Assembly (NCBI GenBank): GCA_964019335.1
Contig: OZ025723.1
Span: 1-64,000 of the forward strand
Direction of reading: 5' to 3'
Length of the DNA: 64,000 nucleotides
Origin: Diplonema japonicum
Taxonomy: Eukaryota > Euglenozoa > Diplonemea > Diplonemida > Diplonemidae
A program made the translations under genes and the position numbers. This document shows positions 9,456 through 21,351 of the stretch, in pieces; the stretch's first letter is position 1, and every line of letters begins with the position of its first letter. The notes under the pieces are model-generated. The model had not been told where the DNA came from. It did not search any database and saw nothing but the letters and a program-made list of their open reading frames with translations.

Positions 9456-9714
9456 TACAGTCCTTGCTCACCTGGGTGTACACCTAAGCCCAGGCAAGAG
9501 CTATGAAGTTTGCTCTCTTTGTGAAACCTGATGGCATCTAATATCTATGATGACACCTTCACGGACAGGTAGCGTTTCAGAGAGAAAAAGAAAGAAAAAT
9601 AGAAATTGAAAAAAAAAAAGCACCAATCAAAGTAAAAACATGAATTAAGTGTCTGTTCCTGATACTTCTTTATTCAGTTCCACTTGCATTGCTAATGCTT
9701 CTACAGGCGAAATT

Positions 9715-11068
9715 ATGAGTTTGGCTGAGGAACTGAAGAAATTAGCAGACCTGAAGGTAGCAGGGCTGCTAACCGAAGAGGAGTTCAAGGAAGCCAAAGG
9801 TAAGGTATTGACAGAGGGTGCCCATGGCGTCCCTCAGCCAGAAGTTCAAGCAACACCCAAGAAGCTGACACCAGATGTCACAAAACTACTGCATACAATA
9901 GACGACAGTATGGATGTTGAGAACGCTGTTGACATGTTAGGCATGTTGGTGGGGAACATCCTGAGTGCCCCGGACAACGTGAAGTACAGATCTATCAAGA
10001 CAACAAACGCGAAGTTGGCAGCTTCAGTGTTCAAAGTGCAAGGTTCTAAGGAGTTCCTTGAGAGTATCGGATTTGAAAAAGTGAGGGAGACTGTTTACAT
10101 GATGGGTATGCCCGACATAGAGATTCTGAAGGAAGCAAGAGAGCAACTGAGCAGAGTGAAATTCTTCAGGGAAATGAGAGACAGGGACCAGATGCGAAAG
10201 AAAATTGCCAACGAGATAAGGCATGAGAAGAGGCAGGGACACGTGCACAACGGCACCATTATACAATACTGCAGAGACGAGCTTTTAGGGAACGAGTCAA
10301 CAACATCGATATCATGGCTGAAGAAAATCCTTTGCAAGGTAATTGCATCTGATGACCCGGCCTTCAGACGAGTGAATGTAACGCCTGCGTTCTATGAAGA
10401 ATGCTGGGCACTTCCCGGAACACAAGAATTGTTGCTTGACATCGCTCGATGGGAAGTATCGGACGACTGCCAGGTGCTGCAGCTCCCACTAAACTCTTTC
10501 GCCGAGCAGCAGCATGAGGCAATTAAGTTCCTTGAAGGCATTGAAGTTGAGTGGCAGCAAAGGGCCATGCGAGAGGAAGAAGCGAAGCGTGAAAATGCAC
10601 GTGCAGAGCTCAAAGCTGTGTTTGATGCACGGAGGAGACAGACACAAAAGTCTACGGCTTCCGTTCACCACAACCCAACAGGAAAAAAAGTATGACAAAG
10701 CCACAACCGCAGGAGTATCACAGATCCCCATCTCCGAGGCGCTTAAGTACCTCACGGGCAATGCCCTGTCAGAGCCGGTCTCATCCGAGTCGGCAACACA
10801 AACACAAGCCAACCGAGAAGAAGATGCCACCGCCACCAGCCTCATCAATGACGTCGCTGCATTCATGGTATGCTCCCAACGATTATTTAAAATTTGGTAG
10901 GAAATAGCGCATGAAGCATCTGGTGCTGGTCAAGGCCTCCGCAACCCAGGGAGGATAGAAGCCAACAGGCTCCGACAGAAGTTCGCAGATGACCGAGACA
11001 TCGGTTACCTACACGATCTGAAGGAGGAATGGGAACGTAAAGCTAAAGAACGAAAACATGGATTGTAG
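9715..11068 (+). CDS. SHOCT and PUB domain protein, two introns
   Basis: The CDS is join(9715-10689, 10724-10867, 10901-11068), 428 residues. The start follows an ACAG acceptor (9705-9706) by 8 nt. Residues 1-33 match a SHOCT helix hairpin (LKVAGLLTEEEFKEAKGKVL). Residues about 53-130 match a PUB fold (VENAVDMLGML through EFLESIGFEKV), a module that in other proteins binds the C-terminus of p97/Cdc48. The rest is helical and charged. The first frame ends 6 nt into a 34-nt intron (GTATGA..CACAG). A second intron of 33 nt (GTATGC..GGTAG) joins a downstream exon ending KERKHGL. Both introns are inferred from frame and splice sites. A role in Cdc48/ubiquitin work is an inference from PUB alone. 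Confidence 0.8.
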
Positions 11069-11158
11069 ATTTGCCTTCTACCGTTAGTTTCTCTTTTTAG
11101 TTTCTAGCCTTCCTTTAAATTGTTTGCAAATGCTAAACACTCAGCCTCAACAGGTAAG

Positions 11159-13072
11159 ATGGCGTCAGGGGCTGCTATTAATGCTGTAAAGTACAAAGTA
11201 CCCCTTTTTCAAGAGGAATCTGCGGACGCCCAGATACTAATCGACGCTAAAGCATCGTGGCAGAAATGCACGCGGCAAGAACGACGGCGGACCATCATCA
11301 AAGTACAGAACAAGGAGAAGCAAGCGATGGATCTTCGGATGTGGGTTGCTAAGAGGAAGATAGCCTGGTTGATAGGTGAAGAAGGGAGGTTGCGCACAGA
11401 GATCGTGAAGGTCTGGGAAGCGTTCGCAGAGGCCACCAAACAGCGTAGCGCTCTCATCATGTTGTTCAAAGAGCAAGAAAAAGCCAAGGAAAAGATGGGG
11501 TATCTCGCAAGGAAAGAGGCCTCGGCGTTCATCAATCTGTCGAAGTCAAATATCGACCTACAGCAGTACCAGTACACGCCGGTAACCACACATGCAGAGA
11601 GCGTGGTGCAGTGGTTTGTCTACAAGCCACCCAAGGAGTGGATAGTGGCTGCGCTGTTTAGAAGGCTCGATAGTGGTCTGCGGAAGAAGTACTTTTCGAA
11701 GTTGACAACTTTGCGATTTTTAAGGCAAAGAAGGCGAAGATTGAAACACCAGGTGGTTATGCTACTTTCCTCTAACCAGAATGTTGCACGCCAGAACGTT
11801 TATGAGAAGCTGTGTCGCTACACAAAGATGCAACGAAAGGAACGGGAGGCACACCGTGAAGTAGCACGTAGAGTACAGAGGACACATGCTATCCAAAGAT
11901 TGAAGCTTGAAGACCAGGAAGAGATCGGACGCTCTGACATCAGTTCATTCGAAGGGCAGACAACTATGGCCTTCGATTTCGAGTTTTCAAAAGGTAAGGT
12001 GTTGATTGTCGACTTCATCAAAAAAAAGGAGCGTGATGCACAGCAGCGGCGGAACATCGTGGCACGCCTTGCAAGAACACATGCACACGAGATGCTGAAC
12101 CTGCTTGTGAGGCGATACTGGGGCATTCTGAAGACGTTCCTAAATAGACGACGCAGACTCTACAAAGCAGTAAAGATGGTGCACACTGTAGTTTGTCATG
12201 CGATGAAAAAACTAGCTGCTGTGTATTGGAGAAAATTGGGGACATACACTAGAAAGCTGTTGAACGCGAAATGGAAACAAAACATGGCTGAGAGCTTCGC
12301 AACTTCAGCAAACTCCCTGAAGTTGCAGGTGTACTATGACAAGTTGAAGTGCTTCATGAAAGTCTCGCAAAAGAAACAACAAATTAAAAACATGAAAGCG
12401 AAAAGATTAGCAATGCAACGCAACCACCAACTCATGAGACACTATGTACGAAAGCTGAAAGCACACATGGAAGAAAGGAAGAAGAGGCGGATTGCATGCG
12501 TGCTGTTAGAGGACTGCGAATTGGCACTCCACCTGACATTTTATAGAAAGCTACTTGGCTACAGCAACATACAAATAAAGAAGCGAAGGAACGTGAAACT
12601 GGCAAACACGGCGCTCTTCAGCTCATGTTTGGTTCTATATAAACGATACTTCGTGAGTTTCATGAAGTACCACGCAAGGCAGAAAAAGCGTACGGAGACA
12701 GTGGCAACGCTACTGAAATCCACAGAAGAAGGGATCAAGCGCTACACTTTCTTCACTCTTAAGAAGTTATACCGCCACAGACGGGCCGCCAAGATGGCCT
12801 TGGCACTGTCGGTGTCGAGCGCTCTCCCACTTCAAGGTACTTACTTCCGAAAACTCGTGCTTTTGGCCACACGGTCCCTGAAGGCAAAGGCATCTAATAT
12901 GAGATTTGCTATTCTCCTCACAAGGCGGTACTTTAAGAAATGGAAGAAAACCAAACCTTCGATAGCAGCGGCTTCAATACGATACTTGAACGCCTTCAAA
13001 GCCGAGTTCCTCCTCGCCCGCACGCACCGCACTGTGCTGCGTTGCTACTTCGACAAATTCTGCTCTAGTTAG
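11159..13072 (+). CDS. Basic YxKL-repeat protein (Sfi1-like or cytoskeletal), 637 aa
   Basis: This is a very basic, helical protein built from degenerate units of about 35-45 residues, each with an aromatic-x-Lys-Leu core. Examples are KKYFSKLTTL, VYYDKLKCF, TFYRKLLGY, TYFRKLVLL and CYFDKFCSS. Similar YYxKL units occur in large hypothetical proteins of kinetoplastids. The spacing also recalls Sfi1/centrin-binding repeats, so a basal-body or cytoskeletal role is possible but unproven. The ATG at 11159 follows the acceptor AG (11152-11153) by 5 nt; the in-frame ATG at 11120 lies upstream of it and would be removed. I see no introns. It ends 80 nt before the next start. Confidence 0.85.
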   Translation: MASGAAINAVKYKVPLFQEESADAQILIDAKASWQKCTRQERRRTIIKVQNKEKQAMDLRMWVAKRKIAWLIGEEGRLRTEIVKVWEAFAEATKQRSALIMLFKEQEKAKEKMGYLARKEASAFINLSKSNIDLQQYQYTPVTTHAESVVQWFVYKPPKEWIVAALFRRLDSGLRKKYFSKLTTLRFLRQRRRRLKHQVVMLLSSNQNVARQNVYEKLCRYTKMQRKEREAHREVARRVQRTHAIQRLKLEDQEEIGRSDISSFEGQTTMAFDFEFSKGKVLIVDFIKKKERDAQQRRNIVARLARTHAHEMLNLLVRRYWGILKTFLNRRRRLYKAVKMVHTVVCHAMKKLAAVYWRKLGTYTRKLLNAKWKQNMAESFATSANSLKLQVYYDKLKCFMKVSQKKQQIKNMKAKRLAMQRNHQLMRHYVRKLKAHMEERKKRRIACVLLEDCELALHLTFYRKLLGYSNIQIKKRRNVKLANTALFSSCLVLYKRYFVSFMKYHARQKKRTETVATLLKSTEEGIKRYTFFTLKKLYRHRRAAKMALALSVSSALPLQGTYFRKLVLLATRSLKAKASNMRFAILLTRRYFKKWKKTKPSIAAASIRYLNAFKAEFLLARTHRTVLRCYFDKFCSS

Positions 13073-13152
13073 CTTGTGCTTTGCACTTCTTTTTCAAGTT
13101 GTGCTTTTCTTATTGTTTCATTTTGTAACACCTGCCCTAGCACTTCAGACTG

Positions 13153-15708
13153 ATGCATGACGATGTGTCGTGGGAGGTAGCTGCTGTTACCAGGAAGCGA
13201 AGTGTAGACATCCAAGACGTACCTGTCCTTGAGTACGAACACAGCAAAAGTGGGCTTGTGTTTAATGAGAGTTATTACAAGAGAAGGGACAGCGGCTTTA
13301 AAGACGACAAGGAAAAGAACGTCCCACCTGATCTTACACACACCAGCTCCTTAATACCGAGGAGCAAGAGGCTTTCGATTTTAGCCTTGCGCGGCTGGAA
13401 GGACCTACATGAGAACAACGGTATAGTGCCTGGAGAGTGCTACAAAAGAGCACCAGGTTTGGACCCGAAGGTCTTCCGACCTGTCAAGAACCCTTGCCGT
13501 CGGGTACTGCCGTTGCCTCTTAGGAAAAGGCCAATTGAAGGAACAGAAAAAAAAGAAGCATTTCATACATGGTACTTAAGGGAGAAACGCAAAGCGCAGG
13601 CTACAGTGGAGCAAGGTATTGACTACTACCCGAGAGATGTTGTCGATGAGGAAAGCGAAGAAAGAATCATACTGCTGAAGATAGCAGAGAAATTTACGAT
13701 ATTTAGCAACATGGCTTTCTGCGGGAAATGCCCTGTGAGGGGCGCAAGGATCATGTTGGTCATGCCTTTCCTGGCTGAGAACCTAAAAGACCTAAATCTT
13801 AGTACAATAGCACTTATCGCGACGAAGAACTGGGTGCGGGATGTTGCCACTGCCGTGACTTTTGTTAACGGCAAAGGCATCTTGTACTTGAGCAATATTA
13901 TGTGGCTGTACCAAAAGACTCCAGTTGTTGTCAAGCTGGTAACTGAGATAAGCTGCACTCTCCTCCGCTATCCGCAAACACATGTGCAAGTGTCCAAGTC
14001 CCAAATATTGCCTCTGATACAAAACACTTTTAATACCTACCCCGGCTGCGTTGATGTTCTGGCCCTGACTGTGAAATGCTTCCACACCATAGTGAGTCAC
14101 ACCCCTACTACAGAAGCCGTCATCAATATCTGTATGATGAACACGGGGTTGCCTGCTGTGATTAGAACTCTTTTGCGGTTCCAGTCAAATGAGAGATACG
14201 TGAAGCACTCGTTGATCTTTATCAAGAAGGTTGCTTCCTACCCTTGCTCGCACCGGATACTGCTGGAGGGCAACGGCCTGAGGATCGCAACAGGCACCTC
14301 AAGGTTTTATCCCAACCCGTCCTTCAAGAGATTCATGGGTTCTGCCATTTACAGCCTAAGCAAGCATCGGAAACTACGGAACACTCTTTGTGATCATGGT
14401 TTTATTGGGTACCTCCTTGAGTGCATCTTGGAAGATAACAAGCCATTCGCCGCTCAAGTGGACGCTCTGTACAACCTTGTTTCGAATCCACTGGACAGGA
14501 GCGCCATGGCGTGCCCGCTCGCCTTGCCCCCCGTTCTTGGAGCATTGTTACAACAGCCAGACACAGCATCACTCGTTAATGTTGCTAAAATAGAAGCATG
14601 CCTGAAGCGCACACTAACTGCCCAGCCTCTCCTCACCACCCATGCAGCAAGCCTTCGGCTGCATCCCATCCTTTACACAATGTTCCGCCCACCTGAGGAC
14701 ATATATCTTCACCGCCAGCTCTCCGCGACTGGGCACGAAAGACTCTACACGGCGACATACAGATGCTGCACCACACCTGTTGTGGCGACCTGTCTTTTCA
14801 TCCCAAAGGCCACCCTCTCCGCGAAGCAGCATCTAAGTGACCGCTTCTTCTCCAACCTCACAGCAAGGTTTACTTTGTACCATCCCAACATCTGCAATCT
14901 TGTAGCTTGGGCGTCTCAAGAGTGTATTCCCTTCCAAGAGAAGCGAGAAGTGAGCCCTGCTATCCACATCGTGCACTACTCATGTCTTGAAGGGGGCAAG
15001 GGGCTGCGGTGTTTGTTAGAAGACAAGCAGGATGAGATCAAAAAAGATGGCCTCGGCTTGCTGCTCGACACTATGGAAGGATGCAATGAACTCAGGGTGC
15101 TAGGGGAGTGTGGTTGGGGCGGCTTGAAGTATAAAGAGCTTTACAAGATACTAAGCGATATTCTGCTAGGTCTGAGGTACCTCGAGCGTTGTGGTGTGGG
15201 GTATAACGTCAGTATGCAAGACATCTACGAAGAAGGGGGCACGTGGAAGGTGTGGTGGGAGGGCAGAGACCCCGACCCAACTCTGAGCTCGGATGGATTT
15301 GGGAGAGTGTTAGCGGACATATTGTTTTTTGCAGCCCCTGCTGCTAGGATGGTGTTTGACAACTGTGGTGCCTGTCCGGGCGAGTTCTCGCCACTCTTGT
15401 TGAATGCACTCCTTGCACCGTCACACGGAAGGTCTTCATACACGGATGTGAGCTGCATCTCTGCCACTTCCCGCCCCTCAGTCACGCCAACACAGCTCCT
15501 TGCGACGCTGGAGGATATTGTCCGCTTGTCAGCATTCAAAACGGCTTTGCCTACTCTCACACTCGAGGCGTTGGCTCGCCACATCGTCGACTCCAGGCAC
15601 ACTTTCGCTACTATCCCTTCAGACACACTTGAAGCCTTTCTTGATCACCTTGAGAGCTGGGACGTTTGTGTCATCCCCTCTTTTGATGATTATCTGCCTA
15701 TTTTGTAA
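13153..15708 (+). CDS. Armadillo-like repeats with C-terminal pseudokinase-like domain, 851 aa
   Basis: The start is 4 nt after a TTCAG acceptor (13147-13148). Residues about 180-500 are helical repeats resembling ARM/HEAT (for example LIFIKKVASYPCSHRILLEGN). From about residue 520 the order of a protein kinase fold can be followed: a strand with ATCLF where the catalytic Lys motif should be, YHPNICNLVAWA as in the alpha-C to beta-4 region, a hinge-like IHIVHYSCLEGG, then ILLGLRYLERCGVGYNVSM where HRD should be, and EGGTWKVWWEG where DFG should be. VAIK, HRD and DFG are all lost, so it would be a scaffold, not an enzyme. ULK4 and SCYL proteins also pair kinase-like and ARM modules but in the other order. 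Confidence 0.75.
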   Translation: MHDDVSWEVAAVTRKRSVDIQDVPVLEYEHSKSGLVFNESYYKRRDSGFKDDKEKNVPPDLTHTSSLIPRSKRLSILALRGWKDLHENNGIVPGECYKRAPGLDPKVFRPVKNPCRRVLPLPLRKRPIEGTEKKEAFHTWYLREKRKAQATVEQGIDYYPRDVVDEESEERIILLKIAEKFTIFSNMAFCGKCPVRGARIMLVMPFLAENLKDLNLSTIALIATKNWVRDVATAVTFVNGKGILYLSNIMWLYQKTPVVVKLVTEISCTLLRYPQTHVQVSKSQILPLIQNTFNTYPGCVDVLALTVKCFHTIVSHTPTTEAVINICMMNTGLPAVIRTLLRFQSNERYVKHSLIFIKKVASYPCSHRILLEGNGLRIATGTSRFYPNPSFKRFMGSAIYSLSKHRKLRNTLCDHGFIGYLLECILEDNKPFAAQVDALYNLVSNPLDRSAMACPLALPPVLGALLQQPDTASLVNVAKIEACLKRTLTAQPLLTTHAASLRLHPILYTMFRPPEDIYLHRQLSATGHERLYTATYRCCTTPVVATCLFIPKATLSAKQHLSDRFFSNLTARFTLYHPNICNLVAWASQECIPFQEKREVSPAIHIVHYSCLEGGKGLRCLLEDKQDEIKKDGLGLLLDTMEGCNELRVLGECGWGGLKYKELYKILSDILLGLRYLERCGVGYNVSMQDIYEEGGTWKVWWEGRDPDPTLSSDGFGRVLADILFFAAPAARMVFDNCGACPGEFSPLLLNALLAPSHGRSSYTDVSCISATSRPSVTPTQLLATLEDIVRLSAFKTALPTLTLEALARHIVDSRHTFATIPSDTLEAFLDHLESWDVCVIPSFDDYLPIL

Positions 15709-15790
15709 ATATTTTGCACTACACTGATTATTCTAAGCCTTTTAATTTTAATTTACTTTTAATCAATTTAGCAAAACACCACAGTTTAAT

Positions 15791-17485
15791 ATGTTGATAG
15801 TGCTAGCACTGATACTTGCATCATGCTTCACTATCTCCGAAAGTACGAGGTGGACTCTGTACGAGTGTGAATGCCTCACTACGTGGACCGCAGATAGCTG
15901 CGAGGGGTGCAACAGTTCGGTGACTTGTACAGAAGGGTGTTGCAACCCCTCTAATGACCCTAAAGGTGCATGGTGCATGGTGAGAGACCCAGGTTGTGAA
16001 GGGGGGGACAGAGGCTATTGTTTCTCGACACCTACACCTGCACCACAAACCCTCGCACCTACTATTATTAGCCCCATACCTAAACCTATGCCTGAGCCTG
16101 ATCAGCCACAAGTCACGCGGAGTCTAACATTGGAAGCCGAGAAGGATGGTGAAACAAAAATACCGCTTGAGGAAACACTCACTGCAGCAACGGTACTTGC
16201 TGGTGTTGGGGGCAGCATGCCGCAAGCAGGGATGCTTATAAACATAGCTAATCTGTGTTATGACACAGAAGAAGTCCCAATTGCCATGTCCCCTGTGCGC
16301 TTCCCGCTTGGCGACTCCCACGTAGGTGCCATGATGGGCAATATCCTCCTCGGCGTAGGGTTGGTCCTCCTCCATGCTGTGCCGCTGTTGTGCAAGTCGG
16401 CTAGTGATCTATGGTTCCCGAAAGTCTCCTTTGCAGGTGTCATCCTCCTGTGGCCGGGAACATCTGTATTGTCATTGCGGCTGCTGGTCAGGGAAGGCAA
16501 TCTTATAGGGCTTACTGGGCTGGCGTGCACAGTCTTTGTGCAATTACTCGTCACGCTCGGCGGTGTGAAGTTAGTGAAAGAGAAGGGTGCTGCCTACAGG
16601 CGGGTAGTCATGGCAGAGCCTGCCTGGGTCAGTGCCTCAATAGGTCCCGGTGAGTGGGAGAGCACTACAGAAGACATGTATGTAGAGAAGTGGGGCATCC
16701 TGTTCCAGCGATACAACGGACTCACACACACATCGAAGATGTGGCTCACAACCGAACTAAGCTTCCTATGGTGCACGGCAGCCCTCAGCGCCATTGATTG
16801 GTCTGAGAGCGGTTGTAGAATTGCTTGTTTCATCGTAGCCGCGTTGTGTCTTTTGTACTTGACACTGCTGCTGTGGATACAGCCTTTCTCTTCTGTTCTC
16901 GACTCTCGATTCAACTGCTTCTCGTTGACCATGCAGGCTGTTGCGAGTATCTTGCGTGCAGTGAAGTCGGAACATGCGCACGACATGGTAGTGTTCGGCC
17001 TAGGCTGCTTGCTGTGCCTGAAGATCGTTCCCCAGGCACTGGGGTTTTGCTACAGGGCAGTGTTGGCTAGACAAGGCGCAGGCATGAAGCGGTGCCCGGA
17101 TGAGGAGAGTTTAAGAGAAAATGAAACCACGAGTACTCAGCCGATGCAGAACCCGACCCCCAAAGTCAAGTTCGTGCCACCTAAGGTGATTCTTCCCGAT
17201 GCCGATTCGGAAGAAGCACCCGAACAGTTCCACGGGGGTGTCTCGTTCTCGCACGCAGCGTCTGTTTTTACACCTTCCGAGCGAGAAGAAGATCTACTTG
17301 CGAGGCACTACGCTGCGCTTCGGAGAGAGAGCGCTATCAACGCACTCATGGATAATTGCTATACTCCCAACAACAAGAACATCCTTTCCCCCATCCCCGT
17401 CCCACCCACGCCCTCTTACTCAGCTACGTCGAGCTTCAGAATCTCATCACCCGCAATGCAAGATCTGGGCACGGCACTCATATAA
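15791..17485 (+). CDS. Secreted-leader multi-span membrane protein with Cys-rich ectodomain, 564 aa
   Basis: A signal peptide (MLIVLALILASCFT) is followed by a compact Cys-rich segment (residues about 26-78, with CEGC and EGCCNPS), a Pro-rich linker, about six to seven hydrophobic spans (residues about 180-430), and a long charged, Ser/Pro-rich cytoplasmic tail. The membrane part has a pattern (GEW, an acidic spacer, LFQRYNGL, TTELSFLW, LLYLTLLLWIQPF) that reappears in the LamG-stalk protein ending at 28595 (GTSEW, TTEFLMTF, LLYMVWLRPY). The two therefore share a module under different ectodomains. The acceptor CACAG (15783-15784) is 6 nt before the ATG. The function is unknown; a receptor or channel-like role is a guess. 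Confidence 0.8.
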   Translation: MLIVLALILASCFTISESTRWTLYECECLTTWTADSCEGCNSSVTCTEGCCNPSNDPKGAWCMVRDPGCEGGDRGYCFSTPTPAPQTLAPTIISPIPKPMPEPDQPQVTRSLTLEAEKDGETKIPLEETLTAATVLAGVGGSMPQAGMLINIANLCYDTEEVPIAMSPVRFPLGDSHVGAMMGNILLGVGLVLLHAVPLLCKSASDLWFPKVSFAGVILLWPGTSVLSLRLLVREGNLIGLTGLACTVFVQLLVTLGGVKLVKEKGAAYRRVVMAEPAWVSASIGPGEWESTTEDMYVEKWGILFQRYNGLTHTSKMWLTTELSFLWCTAALSAIDWSESGCRIACFIVAALCLLYLTLLLWIQPFSSVLDSRFNCFSLTMQAVASILRAVKSEHAHDMVVFGLGCLLCLKIVPQALGFCYRAVLARQGAGMKRCPDEESLRENETTSTQPMQNPTPKVKFVPPKVILPDADSEEAPEQFHGGVSFSHAASVFTPSEREEDLLARHYAALRRESAINALMDNCYTPNNKNILSPIPVPPTPSYSATSSFRISSPAMQDLGTALI

Positions 17486-18223
17486 CTTGTGTTTTACTGT
17501 AATATCTACCTAATTAATTACTATACAACCTTCTAAACCTGTGCGAGAGCGCGAGATCATCCGCAACGCCAACTATTGAGATCCAGTGGACCCAGTATCC
17601 TCGACGGCAGCGGACCCAGTATCCTCGACACTGGTGTAGCTGCGATTCAACACAACAAGGAGGCTTGCCTCCAGCAAGCAATTTTCCATCCCTTTGCTCC
17701 TTAGGCACAATTGGCACCCTGCATGTCTTTCTGACTGTCGAAGTACCTTTTCCCTTTAATTCCCTGTCTGGCCTTCGTTTCCTTTTTTTTATATTTGTTC
17801 CGGTATTTTGTTTGTTACAGTAACAAGTCCTAACACTTCACTCAAAGTGACTTGCTGTTCTCCCTCTTCCTTTTTTTCCTCTGAACCCTTTCCTTCCCGC
17901 TTCTTCGTTTCTGCGCAGCTCGGGATGCTAGCTCTCCTCTCACCGGCAGAGTTTCAATCTTGGTCGCAAGGCTTCCAAAAGATTTTATGGCGTCCCGTCC
18001 ACCGACCTGAGCATCGTGCATCGCTTTCGATTGATACATTTCTTCGACTGACTTGGCACACGAAGCGCCTTCTTCACTGCTGCCGTTCTTTGCTGGACGG
18101 CAGCACCTGCGATCTTTAATATCTTTAGTTTCTTTTCATTTCTTCTTATAATATTTGCTACATGTCATTTCTTTTTCCTGTTGCAGTTCACACTTTCCCC
18201 AGGAAGGAAGAAAGGGCGCTACA
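17486..18223. other. Intergenic: 24-bp-period repeat with inverted flanks; possible minus-strand remnant
   Basis: GGACCCAGTATCCTCGAC occurs at 17588 and 17612, flanked by CCAGT (17583) and ACTGG (17630), so it can fold. The minus strand from 18039 to 17842 encodes a basic 65-residue frame with a KRRSGKERVQRKKRKRE stretch. It is more protein-like than the + frame but unsupported. The last 70 nt are pyrimidine-rich with TTGCAG (18181-18186) and CCCCAG (18197-18202) acceptors serving the kinase gene. Confidence 0.5.
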
Positions 18224-19484
<1,261 letters not shown>

Positions 19485-21351
19485 GCCCCCTTTTTTTTCT
19501 TTTTTTTCCCCACCACCGCCAACCACCAGTTCGCTCCCCCTCCCCTCCCCCTTTTTTCTTTTCTTTTGTAAATAGGCATGTGCACTATACGGGGGATACA
19601 AAGGAGAGAAAAAAAAGGAGGGATGGGTCTTTCGTTTTTTTTATCTCCTGATTGGGTACTCCCCAGTACGGTATATTTACATTTTTTTAAAAAAACCTTG
19701 TTTGTGAATGTACCCCCCCTCCCCCTCCTTTTCTTTTTTTTTCATTGTACTAACGATCCCACAAGTCTAGCCATGCCCTTGGGGGGAGAAGTGCTGCTTG
19801 TCCGATCAGTGTACACCCCTCTTTGATGGAGGGTAGGGTGGGGTGCGGTGGGGAGGGGGAGGGGAGAATAACATAAATAACATAACATTATCCTGAACAG
19901 TGTTGTCTTTTCTTTTCTTTTTTTTTTTTGGCCAGTTGAAATAACTGTTTCCCGTCCCCTCCCCCCCCCTCCCTTCCCCTTATTTGTACGGTTTTCTTTT
20001 TTATTTTATTTTCCCCTACTGAATAACACATGATGTAACCTTCGTCCCTTGTGACCCAGAAACGACAGGAGGCAATGGGAGTACGAAAGAAGAAAAGAGG
20101 AACCCCCCCCCCCCCCCCCCCAGTACCCTTTCCCCTCTCCCAGAACAGATCCGTTCTTCTTTTTTTTTGAACTGGTGAAGGAAATAATGTGTGTAGCAAT
20201 TTGAAGTAAGGATATAAGTAAAAAAAAATTCAAAAAAAAGAATGCAGGGATGACAAAAAAAAAACAGGAATGAGTGACAGGATGATAATTTCATTTGTTC
20301 AAAAGCAAAAGGGGAGGGGGAAGGGCCACGAGAGGGAATGAGATAGAAACTGAAGAAGAAAACACCATATTCTGCTCCCCCCCCCCCCCCCCCCAACACC
20401 CGTACTAGTCACTGCGGGCCTGTATCTTCTGTTAGTGTAAGTATATAAAAGGAAGAGAGGAGAACAAGAAAAGGAAAGCCTCCTCCCCCCCCCCCCCCCC
20501 CCTCCCACTCCCGTCCCCCTTTTTTACTTCCATTTTTCGTTTTATTCCCAATCCCCTCTTTTTATTGTGTCTTCCCCTTTCTTTTCCCCTTTATAACTTT
20601 AGAAGAATACTTCTCTTTTTTCTTTTTCTTTGGGATGGTGAGGGTGGGGGGGGGGGGGGGGGAGTATTAATTATAAGAAAAAAAGTTTATCGTACGAAGC
20701 AGGCAGGGTCGTATGGGTTCCTGTTTTGGCATAGGTAAAAAGCAGAACTATACCATACCATACCGTACCATCATACCGGATATTTGTTTTTGTTTTTGTG
20801 AAACAAAGCCCGCCCCCCCCCCATTTTTTTAATCCTTTACTACACAAAAGGGGACCGTTTCACAGGCCCCCGAACTACTATTCACTTGCTGAGGCTTGTG
20901 CCTTTGCGCCCTTAGTAGTTACCCCGAAACAGGCTTAATCACAAGCTGACATCGTCAGCAGGAGCAGGAGGGGGGAAAAGAAGAAGTAAATTTGATAGCA
21001 TTATGGGAAATATAAAAAAAAAAAGAGAGAAAAAAAACAGGAGGGGCAGGGACAGAAGGTGGAAGAAAAATAAAATTAAAAAAAGAATTATATTCTGCAT
21101 AAAAAAGGAGGGAAAAAAGAAGAAAAGGGAGGAAACCATTATTGACACCCCCCCCCCCCCCGACACAAAAGGCCCCTCCTTCCCCATCCGCCCTTTTCAA
21201 TCCTCTCCCCCCCCCCCGTTTCTTCTTTTTGTTTAATGACTTTTAAAGATCTCGGTCCCTCCCTCTCACCATGTTATCCTCATCTCTTCTATACCTTCTT
21301 ATTTTATGTTGCCTAATATTATAACACCCCTATGCCTGACAACAGAACAAC
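19485..21351. other. Gene-free 1.9 kb rich in C runs
   Basis: This gap holds many homopolymers: C19 at 20103-20121, C18 at 20377-20394, C18 at 20485-20502, G17 at 20646-20662 and C14 at 21148-21161, plus T and A runs and a short CATAC-type microsatellite near 20750. No frame beyond low-complexity strings is seen. The last 60 nt are pyrimidine-rich and lead to the acceptor at 21344-21345. Confidence 0.7.

Noticed and set aside
10690-10712. A 23-nt intron using the first AG in the SHOCT-PUB gene
   Set aside because: It would put the next exon in a low-complexity frame. The 34-nt version reads through a protein-like exon into the third exon.
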